Shown: positions 1-7,382 of the stretch, piece by piece | How the letters are laid out: each line of letters begins with the position of its first letter | Numbering within the stretch: position 1 is the first letter of the stretch | Assembly (NCBI RefSeq): GCF_024345835.1 | Contig: NZ_JAGQBW010000022.1 | Span: forward strand, 1-45,501 | Length of the DNA: 45,501 nt | Source: Synechococcus sp. HJ21-Hayes | Lineage (GTDB): Bacteria; Cyanobacteriota; Cyanobacteriia; PCC-6307; Cyanobiaceae | Reading direction: 5' to 3' | Translations under genes and position numbers: made by a program | Notes under the pieces: model-generated | The model's database searches: none | Told to the model about the DNA's origin: nothing | What the model saw: only the letters and a program-made list of their open reading frames with translations

Positions 1-515
1 TGCTGTTCCTGCAGGGCTTCCACAACTGGACCCTCAACCCCTTCCACATGATGGGAGTGGCCGGCATCCTCGGCGGTGCTCTGCTCTGCGCCATCCACGG
101 CGCCACGGTGGAGAACACCCTGTTCGAGGACTCCGAGCAGGCGAACACCTTCAAGGCGTTCGAGCCCACCCAGGAAGAAGAGACCTACTCGATGGTGACG
201 GCTAACCGCTTCTGGAGCCAGATCTTCGGGATCGCCTTCTCCAACAAGCGCTGGCTGCACTTCTTCATGCTGTTTGTGCCGGTGATGGGTCTGTGGACCA
301 GCAGCATCGGCATCATCGGCCTGGCCCTCAACCTGCGCGCCTACGACTTCGTGTCGCAGGAAATCCGCGCCGCTGAGGACCCCGAATTCGAGACCTTCTA
401 CACGAAGAACATTCTGTTGAATGAAGGTCTGCGTGCCTGGATGGCACCGGCTGACCAGCCGCACGAAAACTTCGTCTTCCCTGAAGAGGTTCTGCCCCGC
501 GGTAACGCCCTCTGA
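1..515 (+). CDS. psbD: Photosystem II D2 protein, 3' part (stand-alone psbD, psbD2-type)
   Basis: The first complete codon is at base 3, and the last 170 residues of the roughly 350-residue D2 reaction-centre protein are present. Near-invariant D2 segments are visible: FHMMGVAG with the histidine that ligates the special-pair chlorophyll, [14 protein letters not shown] and RWLHFFM with the histidines of the non-haem iron/QA site, NRFWSQ with the QA-stacking tryptophan, and the C-terminus [13 protein letters not shown]2 binds the pheophytin, QA and chlorophyll of photosystem II in the thylakoid membrane. In most cyanobacteria one psbD copy overlaps psbC; here the stop is followed by non-coding DNA and a terminator at 551, with no psbC. 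By inference this is the separate second copy (psbD2), often light-stress responsive. The 5' part lies outside the window. Confidence 0.96.
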   Translation, partial: LFLQGFHNWTLNPFHMMGVAGILGGALLCAIHGATVENTLFEDSEQANTFKAFEPTQEEETYSMVTANRFWSQIFGIAFSNKRWLHFFMLFVPVMGLWTSSIGIIGLALNLRAYDFVSQEIRAAEDPEFETFYTKNILLNEGLRAWMAPADQPHENFVFPEEVLPRGNAL

Positions 516-550
516 TTGGCCCCCAACTGTGGCGACATGCCCATCCCACT

Positions 551-574
551 GGCGCCCTGCGGGGCGCCTTTTTT
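551..574 (+). terminator. Rho-independent terminator of psbD
   Basis: A perfect 7-bp GC stem GGCGCCC/GGGCGCC (551-557 with 562-568) with a TGCG loop is followed directly by six T. It lies 36 bases after the psbD stop, which supports a monocistronic psbD transcript. Confidence 0.85.
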
Positions 575-721
575 ATTGCCCGCGTTCTGGCACTTGGCCG
601 CTGGGCGCCGCTAGAGTTTCCCAGTCCCGTCAGCAGTGATGTGGAGCCGCTGAATCCCTTGGGTTGAGCCGGTTTCGAATGCATCGCCGGTTGGCAACAA
701 TTCCCCAAGGAGGAGGTGCTC

Positions 722-775
722 ATGAGTTCCAGTTGTTCTATGCAGGGTCTGCTGATCGCGGAGAACGCCGGCTGA
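722..775 (+). CDS. Possible 17-residue peptide ORF in a structured intergenic transcript
   Basis: ATG at 722 opens 17 codons (MSSSCSMQGLLIAENAG) ending in TGA at 773-775. A very strong Shine-Dalgarno run AAGGAGGAGG ends about six bases before the ATG. The interval 575-830 has no larger gene. A weak stem-loop (GCT..CCC TT GGG..AGC, about 649-668) lies upstream and a small one (TCCGC/GCGGA, 805-820) downstream, before the strong terminator at 831. The family is not recognised. Picocyanobacteria have short ORFs behind riboswitch-like leaders (the downstream-peptide or glutamine-II motif), but its core signatures (CGTTCA, ACGGAAGTAGG) were not found here. It could be a real micropeptide, a regulatory leader peptide, or chance within a small RNA. 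Confidence 0.35.
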   Translation: MSSSCSMQGLLIAENAG

Positions 776-830
776 TTTCGGCGACTGATTCCTGATCATT
801 CGGTTCCGCGCCAAAGCGGACCCGGCGAGA

Positions 831-878
831 GCCCCCGGTGAGCCAGGCCCAGCCTGTGCTCACCGGGGGCATCGTTTT
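831..878 (+). terminator. Strong terminator closing the small psbD-downstream transcript
   Basis: A perfect 13-bp stem (GCCCCCGGTGAGC 831-843 with its complement 858-870) has a 14-base loop and is followed by ATCGTTTT. The T-run lies on the plus-strand side, so it ends a plus transcript initiated after the psbD terminator. The stem would also form in minus-strand RNA beyond the gene ending at 892, but without a T-run. Confidence 0.75.
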
Positions 879-891
879 GCAGGCCTTGATA

Positions 892-1857
892 TCAGATTGC
901 CCGGTCTGGCTTGGGCTGGCTGGAGCTCGCCACCAGATCCGGTTGACGCATCAGGGCGCCGATGCCCACCAGTGAAGGGAAGGCCACCGTGGCCATGCGC
1001 AGCACCAGGGTGACGGCCAGGGCTTCGGAGCGACCGCTGCCGTAGAGCATCGCCAGACCGATGGAGGTGGCCTCGCTGGTGCCGAGGCCCGCCGGCAGCA
1101 GTGACACCACCCCACCCAGGCCGGTGGCGGTGCGGATCACAGCGGCGTGTTGCCAGCTCAGGGCCGTTCCGAGGGCCGCATAGAGCCCCACCAGCAGGCC
1201 TGCCTCTGCCAGCCAGGTGCTCACCGCCAGCAGGGTGCCCACCAGGAGAGGCCAGGGTTTCATCAGTTGCCGTACCTGGGCCATCGACAGCAGGCCTTCG
1301 CGCAGGAGGCGCGTGAGCCCCAGCCAGCGCCCATGGCTTGGCAGGCGCTCCAGCCCCCGCTCCAGCCGTTGCAGCATGCGTGGGTGCGTGAATAGCCAGC
1401 CGCCGGCCCCCAGCACGGCCATCGCCACCAGCACCGCTAGCAGCACCTGCCCACCCAGGCCCCAGCTGAGCACCAGCAGGGCGCTGGCGAGATCCCCCAG
1501 CCGCTCCGCCAGGGTGATGCCCACCCCCACCTGTAGGGGAAAGCCGTGGCGCCGCTTCAGCCACAGGCCCCGCAGAGCCTCACCGCCTCTGCCAGGCGCT
1601 GCGATCAGGGAAAGGCCCGCAAGGTAGATGCGGCCGCTTGCCCGCCAGGCCAGGCCGAAGCCCAGGCGCCGCAGATAAAACTGCCACCGCTGGAACAGCA
1701 CGGCGTGGCTGAACACCACAACGGCGGGGGCCACCAGCCACCACCCCCAGGGCAAGCGCTGCAGCGTTGATCCCAGCTCCTGAAGGCCAAAGGCCAGGCT
1801 GAGGCCCAGGTAGATCAACAGGGCAGCCACCAGTGCCAGCAGCCAGCGCCGCTTCAT
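892..1857 (-). CDS. Flippase-like integral membrane protein (lysylphosphatidylglycerol synthase TM-region family, UPF0104)
   Basis: 321 residues, mostly hydrophobic, with about eight predicted membrane segments beginning right after MKRRW (LLALVAALLIYLGLSLAFGL). The pattern RIYLAGLSLIAAPGRGGEALRGLWL followed by ITLAERLGDLASALLVL, and later GLGGVVSLLPAGLGTSEATSIGL, is characteristic of the AglD/YbhN/MprF-TM family. That family is associated with moving or supplying lipid-linked substrates at the cytoplasmic membrane; no catalytic LPG-synthase domain is present. It is the last gene of the minus-strand envelope operon, 24 bases after the methyltransferase-GT2 gene. A role in flipping a lipid-linked sugar for the upstream GT39 enzymes is inference from context. 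Confidence 0.82.
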   Translation of the reverse strand: MKRRWLLALVAALLIYLGLSLAFGLQELGSTLQRLPWGWWLVAPAVVVFSHAVLFQRWQFYLRRLGFGLAWRASGRIYLAGLSLIAAPGRGGEALRGLWLKRRHGFPLQVGVGITLAERLGDLASALLVLSWGLGGQVLLAVLVAMAVLGAGGWLFTHPRMLQRLERGLERLPSHGRWLGLTRLLREGLLSMAQVRQLMKPWPLLVGTLLAVSTWLAEAGLLVGLYAALGTALSWQHAAVIRTATGLGGVVSLLPAGLGTSEATSIGLAMLYGSGRSEALAVTLVLRMATVAFPSLVGIGALMRQPDLVASSSQPKPDRAI

Positions 1858-1881
1858 GGCCGCACCTTCATCGGGCTGCCC

Positions 1882-3276
1882 TCATGGAATGAAGCGCAGT
1901 TTGCGGGCGGCGTAGAGGCACATCCGCGCCAGGATCAGCCCCTCCTTCACGTGGGCAATGTTGGAGCTGCCATAACTGCGCTCTTGATAGCGCACGGGCA
2001 CTTCCACGATTTTGAGGTTGAGCTTGCTGGCGCCGAACAGCAGATCAAAGTCGCCGAAGGGATCAAAGTCGCCGAAGTAGCTGCGGCCTGCCTTGAGGCG
2101 TTCGTAGTCGTGTTTCCAGATCACCTTGGTGCCGCAGAGGGTGTCCTTGAGGCGCTGGCGTAAGAGCCAGGAGAACACGGCGGCAAACAAGCGATTGGCG
2201 GCTGTGTTCAGTGGCGGCATCGCATCCCAGCTGCGGGGATACACCAACCGGCAGCCATTCACGAATTCTCCGCGCCCATCGGCCATGGCCTGGGCAAAGC
2301 GCGGCAGATCTTCGGGGCGCACGGTGAGGTCGGCATCGAGGATCATCAGCACATCGCCTTCGGCCTGCTCGAAGCCCAGCCACACGGCATCGGCCTTGCC
2401 CTTGCCGCTCTGGCGAAACTTGCGTAACCGCAGCGGGCCTTGATAGTTCGCGCAGACCCGTTCGATTTCCGCCCAGGTGTCGTCGGTGGAATGGCCTTCC
2501 ACGAAAAGCACTTCTGTGAATCGGCCCAGTTCCGGTAGCCGTTCGATGGCCGGGGCGATATTCCCCGCTTCGTTGCGGGCCGGGATTACCACACTCACGC
2601 TCGGATCCTGGCGCTCTTGCCGGCCGGGCCGGGCCACCATCCAGTGGGTGAGACCCAGCTGCTCGAGCCCCGGCAACTGGCTCAGCCAGCGGTTGGCGAG
2701 TGGTGTGAGCAGCGGCAATCGCCGGGGGAGCAGGCAGCGGTGCCCCTCCTTGAGCACTTCCCAGCCAGCGAGGTCCAGCAGGTTGGCCACATCGCGGGGG
2801 GTGAGCCAGCTCTCGGGCGGTTGGGGTTGGCGCTGCCCCAGTTGTTCGGCGGCTTTAAGCAGCGGTTGCCACAGCCAGTTGTGGAAACTCACCACCAATC
2901 GGGTGCGCGGGTGGCAGAAGGCCTCCAGCCGCTCCAGCACCCCCTGAACATCCCCCAGGGTGTTGAGGGTGTTGGGCAGCAGGATCACATCGAAAGGCTC
3001 GCTCTCGCCGATCGAGCTGGGCGAGATGGTTTCCGCATCGGCCGCCAGGATCCGCAGCTGGGGATGGCGCCGCTGGGCGGCCTTGGCCAGCTCAGGCTCC
3101 AGTTCAATCCCCACCCCATGGCCTGGATTCAGGCCGGCCAACAGGTCGCCCATGCCACAGCCGATGTCCAGCACCCGCTGGCCCGTGGGTACCAGCAGCC
3201 GATGCAGGCGCTCTAGGTCGTCGTAGTAGGCGCGATTGCGCTGGCGGAAGCGGAGCTGCTGGTTGGATGGCGTCAT
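1882..3276 (-). CDS. Fused SAM methyltransferase and family-2 glycosyltransferase
   Basis: 464 residues with two catalytic modules. Residues about 1-215 are a class I SAM-dependent methyltransferase with motif I VLDIGCGMGDLL (35-46) and an acidic GIELE motif II. Residues about 226-464 are a DPM1/DPG-synthase-like GT2 domain: SVSVVIPARNEAGNI (226-240), a DAD metal/nucleotide-sugar motif at 314-316, and a C-terminal GDFDPFGDFDLLF. The C-terminus lacks added membrane helices. GT2 enzymes of this type charge a polyprenyl phosphate with a sugar, the donor used by GT39-type enzymes such as its two upstream neighbours. Its ATG overlaps the stop of the upstream GT39-TPR gene by 4 bases, which indicates translational coupling. 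What the methyltransferase half modifies is unknown. Confidence 0.85.
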   Translation of the reverse strand: MTPSNQQLRFRQRNRAYYDDLERLHRLLVPTGQRVLDIGCGMGDLLAGLNPGHGVGIELEPELAKAAQRRHPQLRILAADAETISPSSIGESEPFDVILLPNTLNTLGDVQGVLERLEAFCHPRTRLVVSFHNWLWQPLLKAAEQLGQRQPQPPESWLTPRDVANLLDLAGWEVLKEGHRCLLPRRLPLLTPLANRWLSQLPGLEQLGLTHWMVARPGRQERQDPSVSVVIPARNEAGNIAPAIERLPELGRFTEVLFVEGHSTDDTWAEIERVCANYQGPLRLRKFRQSGKGKADAVWLGFEQAEGDVLMILDADLTVRPEDLPRFAQAMADGRGEFVNGCRLVYPRSWDAMPPLNTAANRLFAAVFSWLLRQRLKDTLCGTKVIWKHDYERLKAGRSYFGDFDPFGDFDLLFGASKLNLKIVEVPVRYQERSYGSSNIAHVKEGLILARMCLYAARKLRFIP

Positions 3277-5732
3277 GACTTGAGCAGGGACATGGCTTGG
3301 GGCAGATCCAGCCGCAGAGCGCTGGCCACGATGCGCAAAGTGCGCAGGGTGGGTGTGGTCCCACCGAGCCTGGCAGCCCGGTCGAGGGCCGCCTGGGCCG
3401 CCCAGGGTTGAAAGCGATAGAGCTCCACAACGCCAAGGCCCACCAGGGCATGTGGATTGCCGGGATCTCGCTGGGTGATCTGCTGGAGCGTGATGGCGGC
3501 ATCGCCCGCGTGGCGCTGTAGGGCTTGGGCCAGGGCCAGGGCGTAGAGATCGTTGAGGTTGCCCGGATCACGGCTGAGCCGTGAGCGCAAGATGGCTTCG
3601 CCATCACGCAGGTACACCTGATCGGGATCGGTTTGGTTGAGCTGTCCTACCCGCCCGAACAGAGGATCCAGTTCGCCGCGGCGCAGTTGTTGGCCCAGCT
3701 CCACAAGCACCGCCACGCGGTTGGTGGCCAGCCCCGTGGTGGTGGCCAGGGGGCCAGGGGCTGCCTGGATCTCCATGGGCTCGGTGGACAGCCGTAGGGG
3801 CATGGCGTTGCCCTGGGGGGAGAGCAACACGGCCTGCGGCTGGTAGGTGCCGGCGGGCAGGGAGGCGGGAATCGGCATCGCCAAACGCTCCTGCACGCGC
3901 ACGCAGGTTGTTCCGCTGAGGTTGTTCAGCAGGAGCAACCCCTGGCCGAGGGCGTGATCGGCCCGCCAGCCGGATTCCCCCGATGTCCAATCCAGCAGCA
4001 ACCGGGCTCCGCGCAGGCTCTGGCTCGGCCCCGAAAGACTCAGCGCCAGGGGCGCGGTGGCGCCAGCTTCCACAGGAGGGTTTGGATTGATGGCTAGTTC
4101 CATGGCCCTGGGCCCGCCGCAGGGCACCGGTTGCACCGCGAGGCTGAGGGTCTGGCGTCGCATCAGCACCGCCGCGCTGCCATCGGGCAGGGGCCAGCGG
4201 CCAACCTCCACAAAGGCCGGGGATTGGCTCACCATCCGGCTGAGCTGAGCCTGGCGCTCATCGCTCATCACCCCTTGATCGCCGCCCTTGAGCAGGAACC
4301 AGTCGAAGCCGTTGAGGTCGTGATCGAGGCGCTCCAGGGGCGCCACTGTTTGGCGTGCGGCCACGCGGAAGTGCTGCCGCCGCCCCTCGGCCTCCAGGTT
4401 GAAGGCATTGAGGGCTTCGCTGTCTGGCAGCACCGCCAGGGTGGAGAGCTGATGGGGGCTCTGCTGGCGGATCGTGGCCACGATCTGGGCTACGGGCCAG
4501 CGGGAGTCCCCATTGGGTAAGTGCTGAGGAAAGCCGGTGAGATCGCGTCCCCAGCCGAACTGGTTCCACAGCACCCCGGCTAGCCCCAGGGCCAGCAGAC
4601 TGGCCTGCCAAGGCCGGCGCCAGCGGCTGTTCACGCTCGCCACCAGAACCCCCAGCCCCAGGGCCAGCTGCGGCAGTAGTGGAAGCACAAAGCGGAAGTC
4701 CTTGCTGGTCATCAGCACGGCCACCAGCAGGCCCCCCAGGGGCAGGCTGAGCCACCACAGCAGCCGGGCTCCCTGCTCCTGCCCCACCCGTGGGAGCCGA
4801 TCAGGCCAGCGACCTTGCTGCAGTTGCTGTCCGAGGGCCAGGGCGGCGCCGGCCAGCACCAGGCCCACCAGGCCACTGCCGGCCATGGTGGGCAACAGTT
4901 TCGGGTAATAGAGCCAGCCCTCCAGGGAGTTGGCTTCCAGGCCGTCCTGGTAGGCCACGCCCCACTGACGGGCCTTGTTGATGGTGGAGAGGATCGTGAG
5001 CCAGTTCTGGCTGAACCAGGGCCAGCTCACGGCTCCGGCCACCACCGCGGCCAGGCCCAGGTGCAAGGCCGCACCGAAGCGTCCAGCGCGCAGGCCGCTG
5101 AGCCCGTGCAGGAGCAGCCACAGCAGCGGCAGCCACAGCAGCACCAGGCCCGTGGGCCTGGTGAGGACCACGGCCCCCAGCCCGAGCCCGCTCAGCCCAC
5201 TCCATAGCCAGGGGCGCTGCAGTGGGAGCCAGCGCCGGGCGCTGAGTAGCCACCAACAGCTGGTGAGCACGGCCGTGAGGCTGAAGTCGATCAGATAGTC
5301 GGTGCGTTGGTTGAGCAGGGCTGGTGCCACGGCGCAGAACCAGGCGGCCCAGAGGCCGGCGCTGCGGCTGTGCATGAGCCGGCCCAGGCCATACACGCTG
5401 GCCAGCAGCCCAGCGTTGAACAGGCCGTTGGCGGCCATGGCGCTGCGGTAGCCAGGGCCCCACAGCTCCAGCACGGGCGCCGAAACGATGTAGGTGAGTG
5501 GGCCCCGGTACGTGGGCGATTGGTTCCAGAGCTCCTGCCACCAGCTGCCACTCCACGGGGCGGCTTGGCGCAGCACCCGCCAGAAGCCCAGGGCGCGGCT
5601 GAGGTGATCGCCCTGATCCCAGGCGGGGGGCAGGTGGTGGCGCTGCAGCCACAGCCCATCGGCCAGTAGGCAGGCCAGCCAGAGCAGCAGCAGCAGGATC
5701 CAGTCGCGGCGATCGTGGCGTGAAACGTGCAT
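3273..5732 (-). CDS. Large GT39-type membrane glycosyltransferase with C-terminal TPR region
   Basis: 819 residues from the chosen ATG at 5732, which sits in TGATG with the upstream stop; an in-frame codon at 5759 would add nine residues. Residues about 10-400 contain ten or more hydrophobic helices typical of dolichol/polyprenyl-phosphate mannosyltransferase-like (PMT/ArnT, GT39) proteins. The first periplasmic loop carries an acidic PPAWDQGDHLSRA motif at the place of the catalytic Asp. A soluble part follows, and residues about 720-815 form tetratricopeptide-like helices (LYALALAQALQRHAGDAAITLQQI, ALVGLGVVELYRFQPWAAQAAL). It probably transfers a sugar from a lipid carrier on the outer face of the membrane. 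The acceptor is unknown; the TPR tail could bind partner proteins. Confidence 0.82.
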   Translation of the reverse strand: MHVSRHDRRDWILLLLLWLACLLADGLWLQRHHLPPAWDQGDHLSRALGFWRVLRQAAPWSGSWWQELWNQSPTYRGPLTYIVSAPVLELWGPGYRSAMAANGLFNAGLLASVYGLGRLMHSRSAGLWAAWFCAVAPALLNQRTDYLIDFSLTAVLTSCWWLLSARRWLPLQRPWLWSGLSGLGLGAVVLTRPTGLVLLWLPLLWLLLHGLSGLRAGRFGAALHLGLAAVVAGAVSWPWFSQNWLTILSTINKARQWGVAYQDGLEANSLEGWLYYPKLLPTMAGSGLVGLVLAGAALALGQQLQQGRWPDRLPRVGQEQGARLLWWLSLPLGGLLVAVLMTSKDFRFVLPLLPQLALGLGVLVASVNSRWRRPWQASLLALGLAGVLWNQFGWGRDLTGFPQHLPNGDSRWPVAQIVATIRQQSPHQLSTLAVLPDSEALNAFNLEAEGRRQHFRVAARQTVAPLERLDHDLNGFDWFLLKGGDQGVMSDERQAQLSRMVSQSPAFVEVGRWPLPDGSAAVLMRRQTLSLAVQPVPCGGPRAMELAINPNPPVEAGATAPLALSLSGPSQSLRGARLLLDWTSGESGWRADHALGQGLLLLNNLSGTTCVRVQERLAMPIPASLPAGTYQPQAVLLSPQGNAMPLRLSTEPMEIQAAPGPLATTTGLATNRVAVLVELGQQLRRGELDPLFGRVGQLNQTDPDQVYLRDGEAILRSRLSRDPGNLNDLYALALAQALQRHAGDAAITLQQITQRDPGNPHALVGLGVVELYRFQPWAAQAALDRAARLGGTTPTLRTLRIVASALRLDLPQAMSLLKS

Positions 5733-7285
5733 CAGGGCCGCGCTTGCACCAGCATCCATTCGCCCAGATCATCGCCCGATGCCAACGGCTGCAAGGCCGC
5801 GCCCTCGGCACTCGTCCCAAGGCGTTTGGGCACCCAGGCCCGCTGGCCCGGTGCCAGCGCGTTCAGTCCATCCAGGCGAGGGCCCAGCTGGGGCGTGCCC
5901 AGGGCCAGCAGGATCAACTGGGCGTGTCCATCACCACTGAGGGGATCCGGCACAACAACCGCTACAGGGCCCTGCTGCAGGGCCTGGCTGAGGGCTGGTG
6001 CCGCCAGGGCTTGGCGCATCTGGGGGCTGCGATCGGTGAACAGGCCTGTTTGCACCAGCAGCAGCAGGGCTAACCACGGTCCTGCCAGGCAGGCGATCAG
6101 CACGGAGCGGTCCTCGCGCTGCCAGGGCAGGGCCAGCCAGCTGACTCCCAGCCCCAGGGCCGCCAGCCCATAGGGCCAGGGGGCTTGCCATAGCCCAATC
6201 ACGCCCGCCACGGCCAGGAGGGCTCCAAAGGCGGCGATCAGCCAGGCCAGCCAGCGTGGCCGCGCCTGATCCGCTTGGCTGAACCGCTGCAGGGCCGCCG
6301 CCGCGGCAATGGCCAGAAAGGGGGTGATCTGCAGGCCGTAGTAGGGCGTTTTGGTGCGGAAGCAGCTCAACAGCACCACCAGCAACAGGGGAGTGCCAAG
6401 CAAGGCCAGCCGCTGCTCCTGGCCCCAGTGGCGCAGGCCCAGCCACCAGCCGGCGGCGGCCGCCAGGCACCAGGGGGCCGTGTTGGCGGGGATGTTCCAG
6501 AGGTAATAGAGGGGGCCGGCGCTGTAAACGTCGCTTTTGGAGAGGTAGAGCAGCTTCTGCAGCAGGCCCCCCACCACGGCCGGGCCGTACTGCTGCAGGC
6601 TCAGGCCCAGCCACAGCAGCACCGGCACCCAGCCCAGCAGTAGCCAGCCCCAGAAGCTGGGCCGCGCCAGCAGCCAGCGGCGGCGCAGCAGGGTGAAGGG
6701 CGCCATCGCGGCCAGGGGCACCGCCACCATGAAGCCCTTGATCAGGAAGGCTGGGCCCACCCAGCTGGCGGCGAGGGCCATGGGCCACCAAGGCCCGTCG
6801 GGCCGGGCCCGCACCAGGGCCCAGAAGCCAAGGAGTTCCAGGGCCAGCAGCGGCATGTCCTGGCCGGCCTGGTGGGCGTGATTGATCCACAGCGGTGTGA
6901 GGGCCAGCACCAGGGCACTGATCCAGCCGGTTCCCCGGCCCAGCAGCTCCCGGGCCAGGGATGCGGTGAGCACGAGGCAGGCGGCGGCGGCCAGCAGGCT
7001 GGGTAGATGGGCCACCCAGGGCTCGGGCCCCAGGAGTTGGCGGGCCGCGGCGATCAACCACTGCAGGCCAACTGTGCGGTCGTAAAGGGGGTCCCCCCAC
7101 CAGAGGGGGGCTAACCACTGGCCGCTCTCCTGAATCCAGCGGCCCTGCAGGGCGTAGTAGCCCTCGTCGTGGGCGAGAAAGCTGCGGGGGGCTGCCGTGA
7201 GCAGCAGAGGTAGAAAGGCCAGGGCTGCCAGGAGGCGCCACCACCGGCCCATCCCCTCGGCCACGTGTCCGGGGCTACGTGTCAT
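5732..7285 (-). CDS. GT39 family (ArnT-like) membrane glycosyltransferase
   Basis: 517 residues from ATG at 7285; a GTG at 7300 is an alternative start. The first luminal loop has FLAHDEGYYALQGRWI, the DEGYYA signature of ArnT/PMT-type glycosyltransferases, followed by WLAPLWWGDPLYDRTVGLQWL. About eleven hydrophobic helices follow, then a short soluble tail. Such enzymes use undecaprenyl-phosphate sugars to glycosylate lipid A or other surface acceptors; the actual acceptor cannot be read from the sequence. It is the first gene of the four-gene minus-strand operon and is divergent from porin 1, with under 100 bases between the two start codons, so both promoters must be compact or overlap the coding sequence. 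Confidence 0.83.
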   Translation of the reverse strand: MTRSPGHVAEGMGRWWRLLAALAFLPLLLTAAPRSFLAHDEGYYALQGRWIQESGQWLAPLWWGDPLYDRTVGLQWLIAAARQLLGPEPWVAHLPSLLAAAACLVLTASLARELLGRGTGWISALVLALTPLWINHAHQAGQDMPLLALELLGFWALVRARPDGPWWPMALAASWVGPAFLIKGFMVAVPLAAMAPFTLLRRRWLLARPSFWGWLLLGWVPVLLWLGLSLQQYGPAVVGGLLQKLLYLSKSDVYSAGPLYYLWNIPANTAPWCLAAAAGWWLGLRHWGQEQRLALLGTPLLLVVLLSCFRTKTPYYGLQITPFLAIAAAAALQRFSQADQARPRWLAWLIAAFGALLAVAGVIGLWQAPWPYGLAALGLGVSWLALPWQREDRSVLIACLAGPWLALLLLVQTGLFTDRSPQMRQALAAPALSQALQQGPVAVVVPDPLSGDGHAQLILLALGTPQLGPRLDGLNALAPGQRAWVPKRLGTSAEGAALQPLASGDDLGEWMLVQARP

Positions 7286-7370
7286 TGCGGTTTGTGGCAC
7301 ACCGGGGCTGGGGGGCAGGTGGATCCTGCGTCATCTTCTCCTCAGACGCTCTGCGTCGAAATCCTCTTTT

Positions 7371-7382
7371 GGTGTGAGGACC
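7371..7382 (+). promoter_or_regulatory. Porin 1 ribosome binding site, predicted Yfr1 target
   Basis: GGTGTGAGGACC directly precedes the ATG. GTGTGAGGA (7372-7380) is the exact reverse complement of TCCUCACAC, nine of the eleven bases of the ultraconserved single-stranded motif ACUCCUCACAC of the cyanobacterial sRNA Yfr1, which is known to bind porin mRNAs in Prochlorococcus. Binding would mask the Shine-Dalgarno. A TCCTCA at 7339-7344 in the leader could also pair with TGAGGA (7375-7380). It is part of a 29-base block (7369-7397) identical to 9282-9310 at porin 2. Confidence 0.75.

Noticed and set aside
660-700. tRNA-like TTCGAAT segment in the psbD downstream interval
   Set aside because: GGTTTCGAATGC resembles a T-loop, but no acceptor stem, anticodon arm or CCA-side pairing can be built around it.
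622-880. Glutamine-II (downstream-peptide) riboswitch before the 17-codon ORF
   Set aside because: The short ORF fits the genomic pattern, but the conserved CGTTCA and ACGGAAGTAGG core bases were not found.
4801-7244. Long minus-strand frames of 339 and 437 residues in a second frame over the GT39 genes
   Set aside because: They overlap entirely with GT39 coding sequence, have no membrane pattern or motifs and lack starts with ribosome binding sites.
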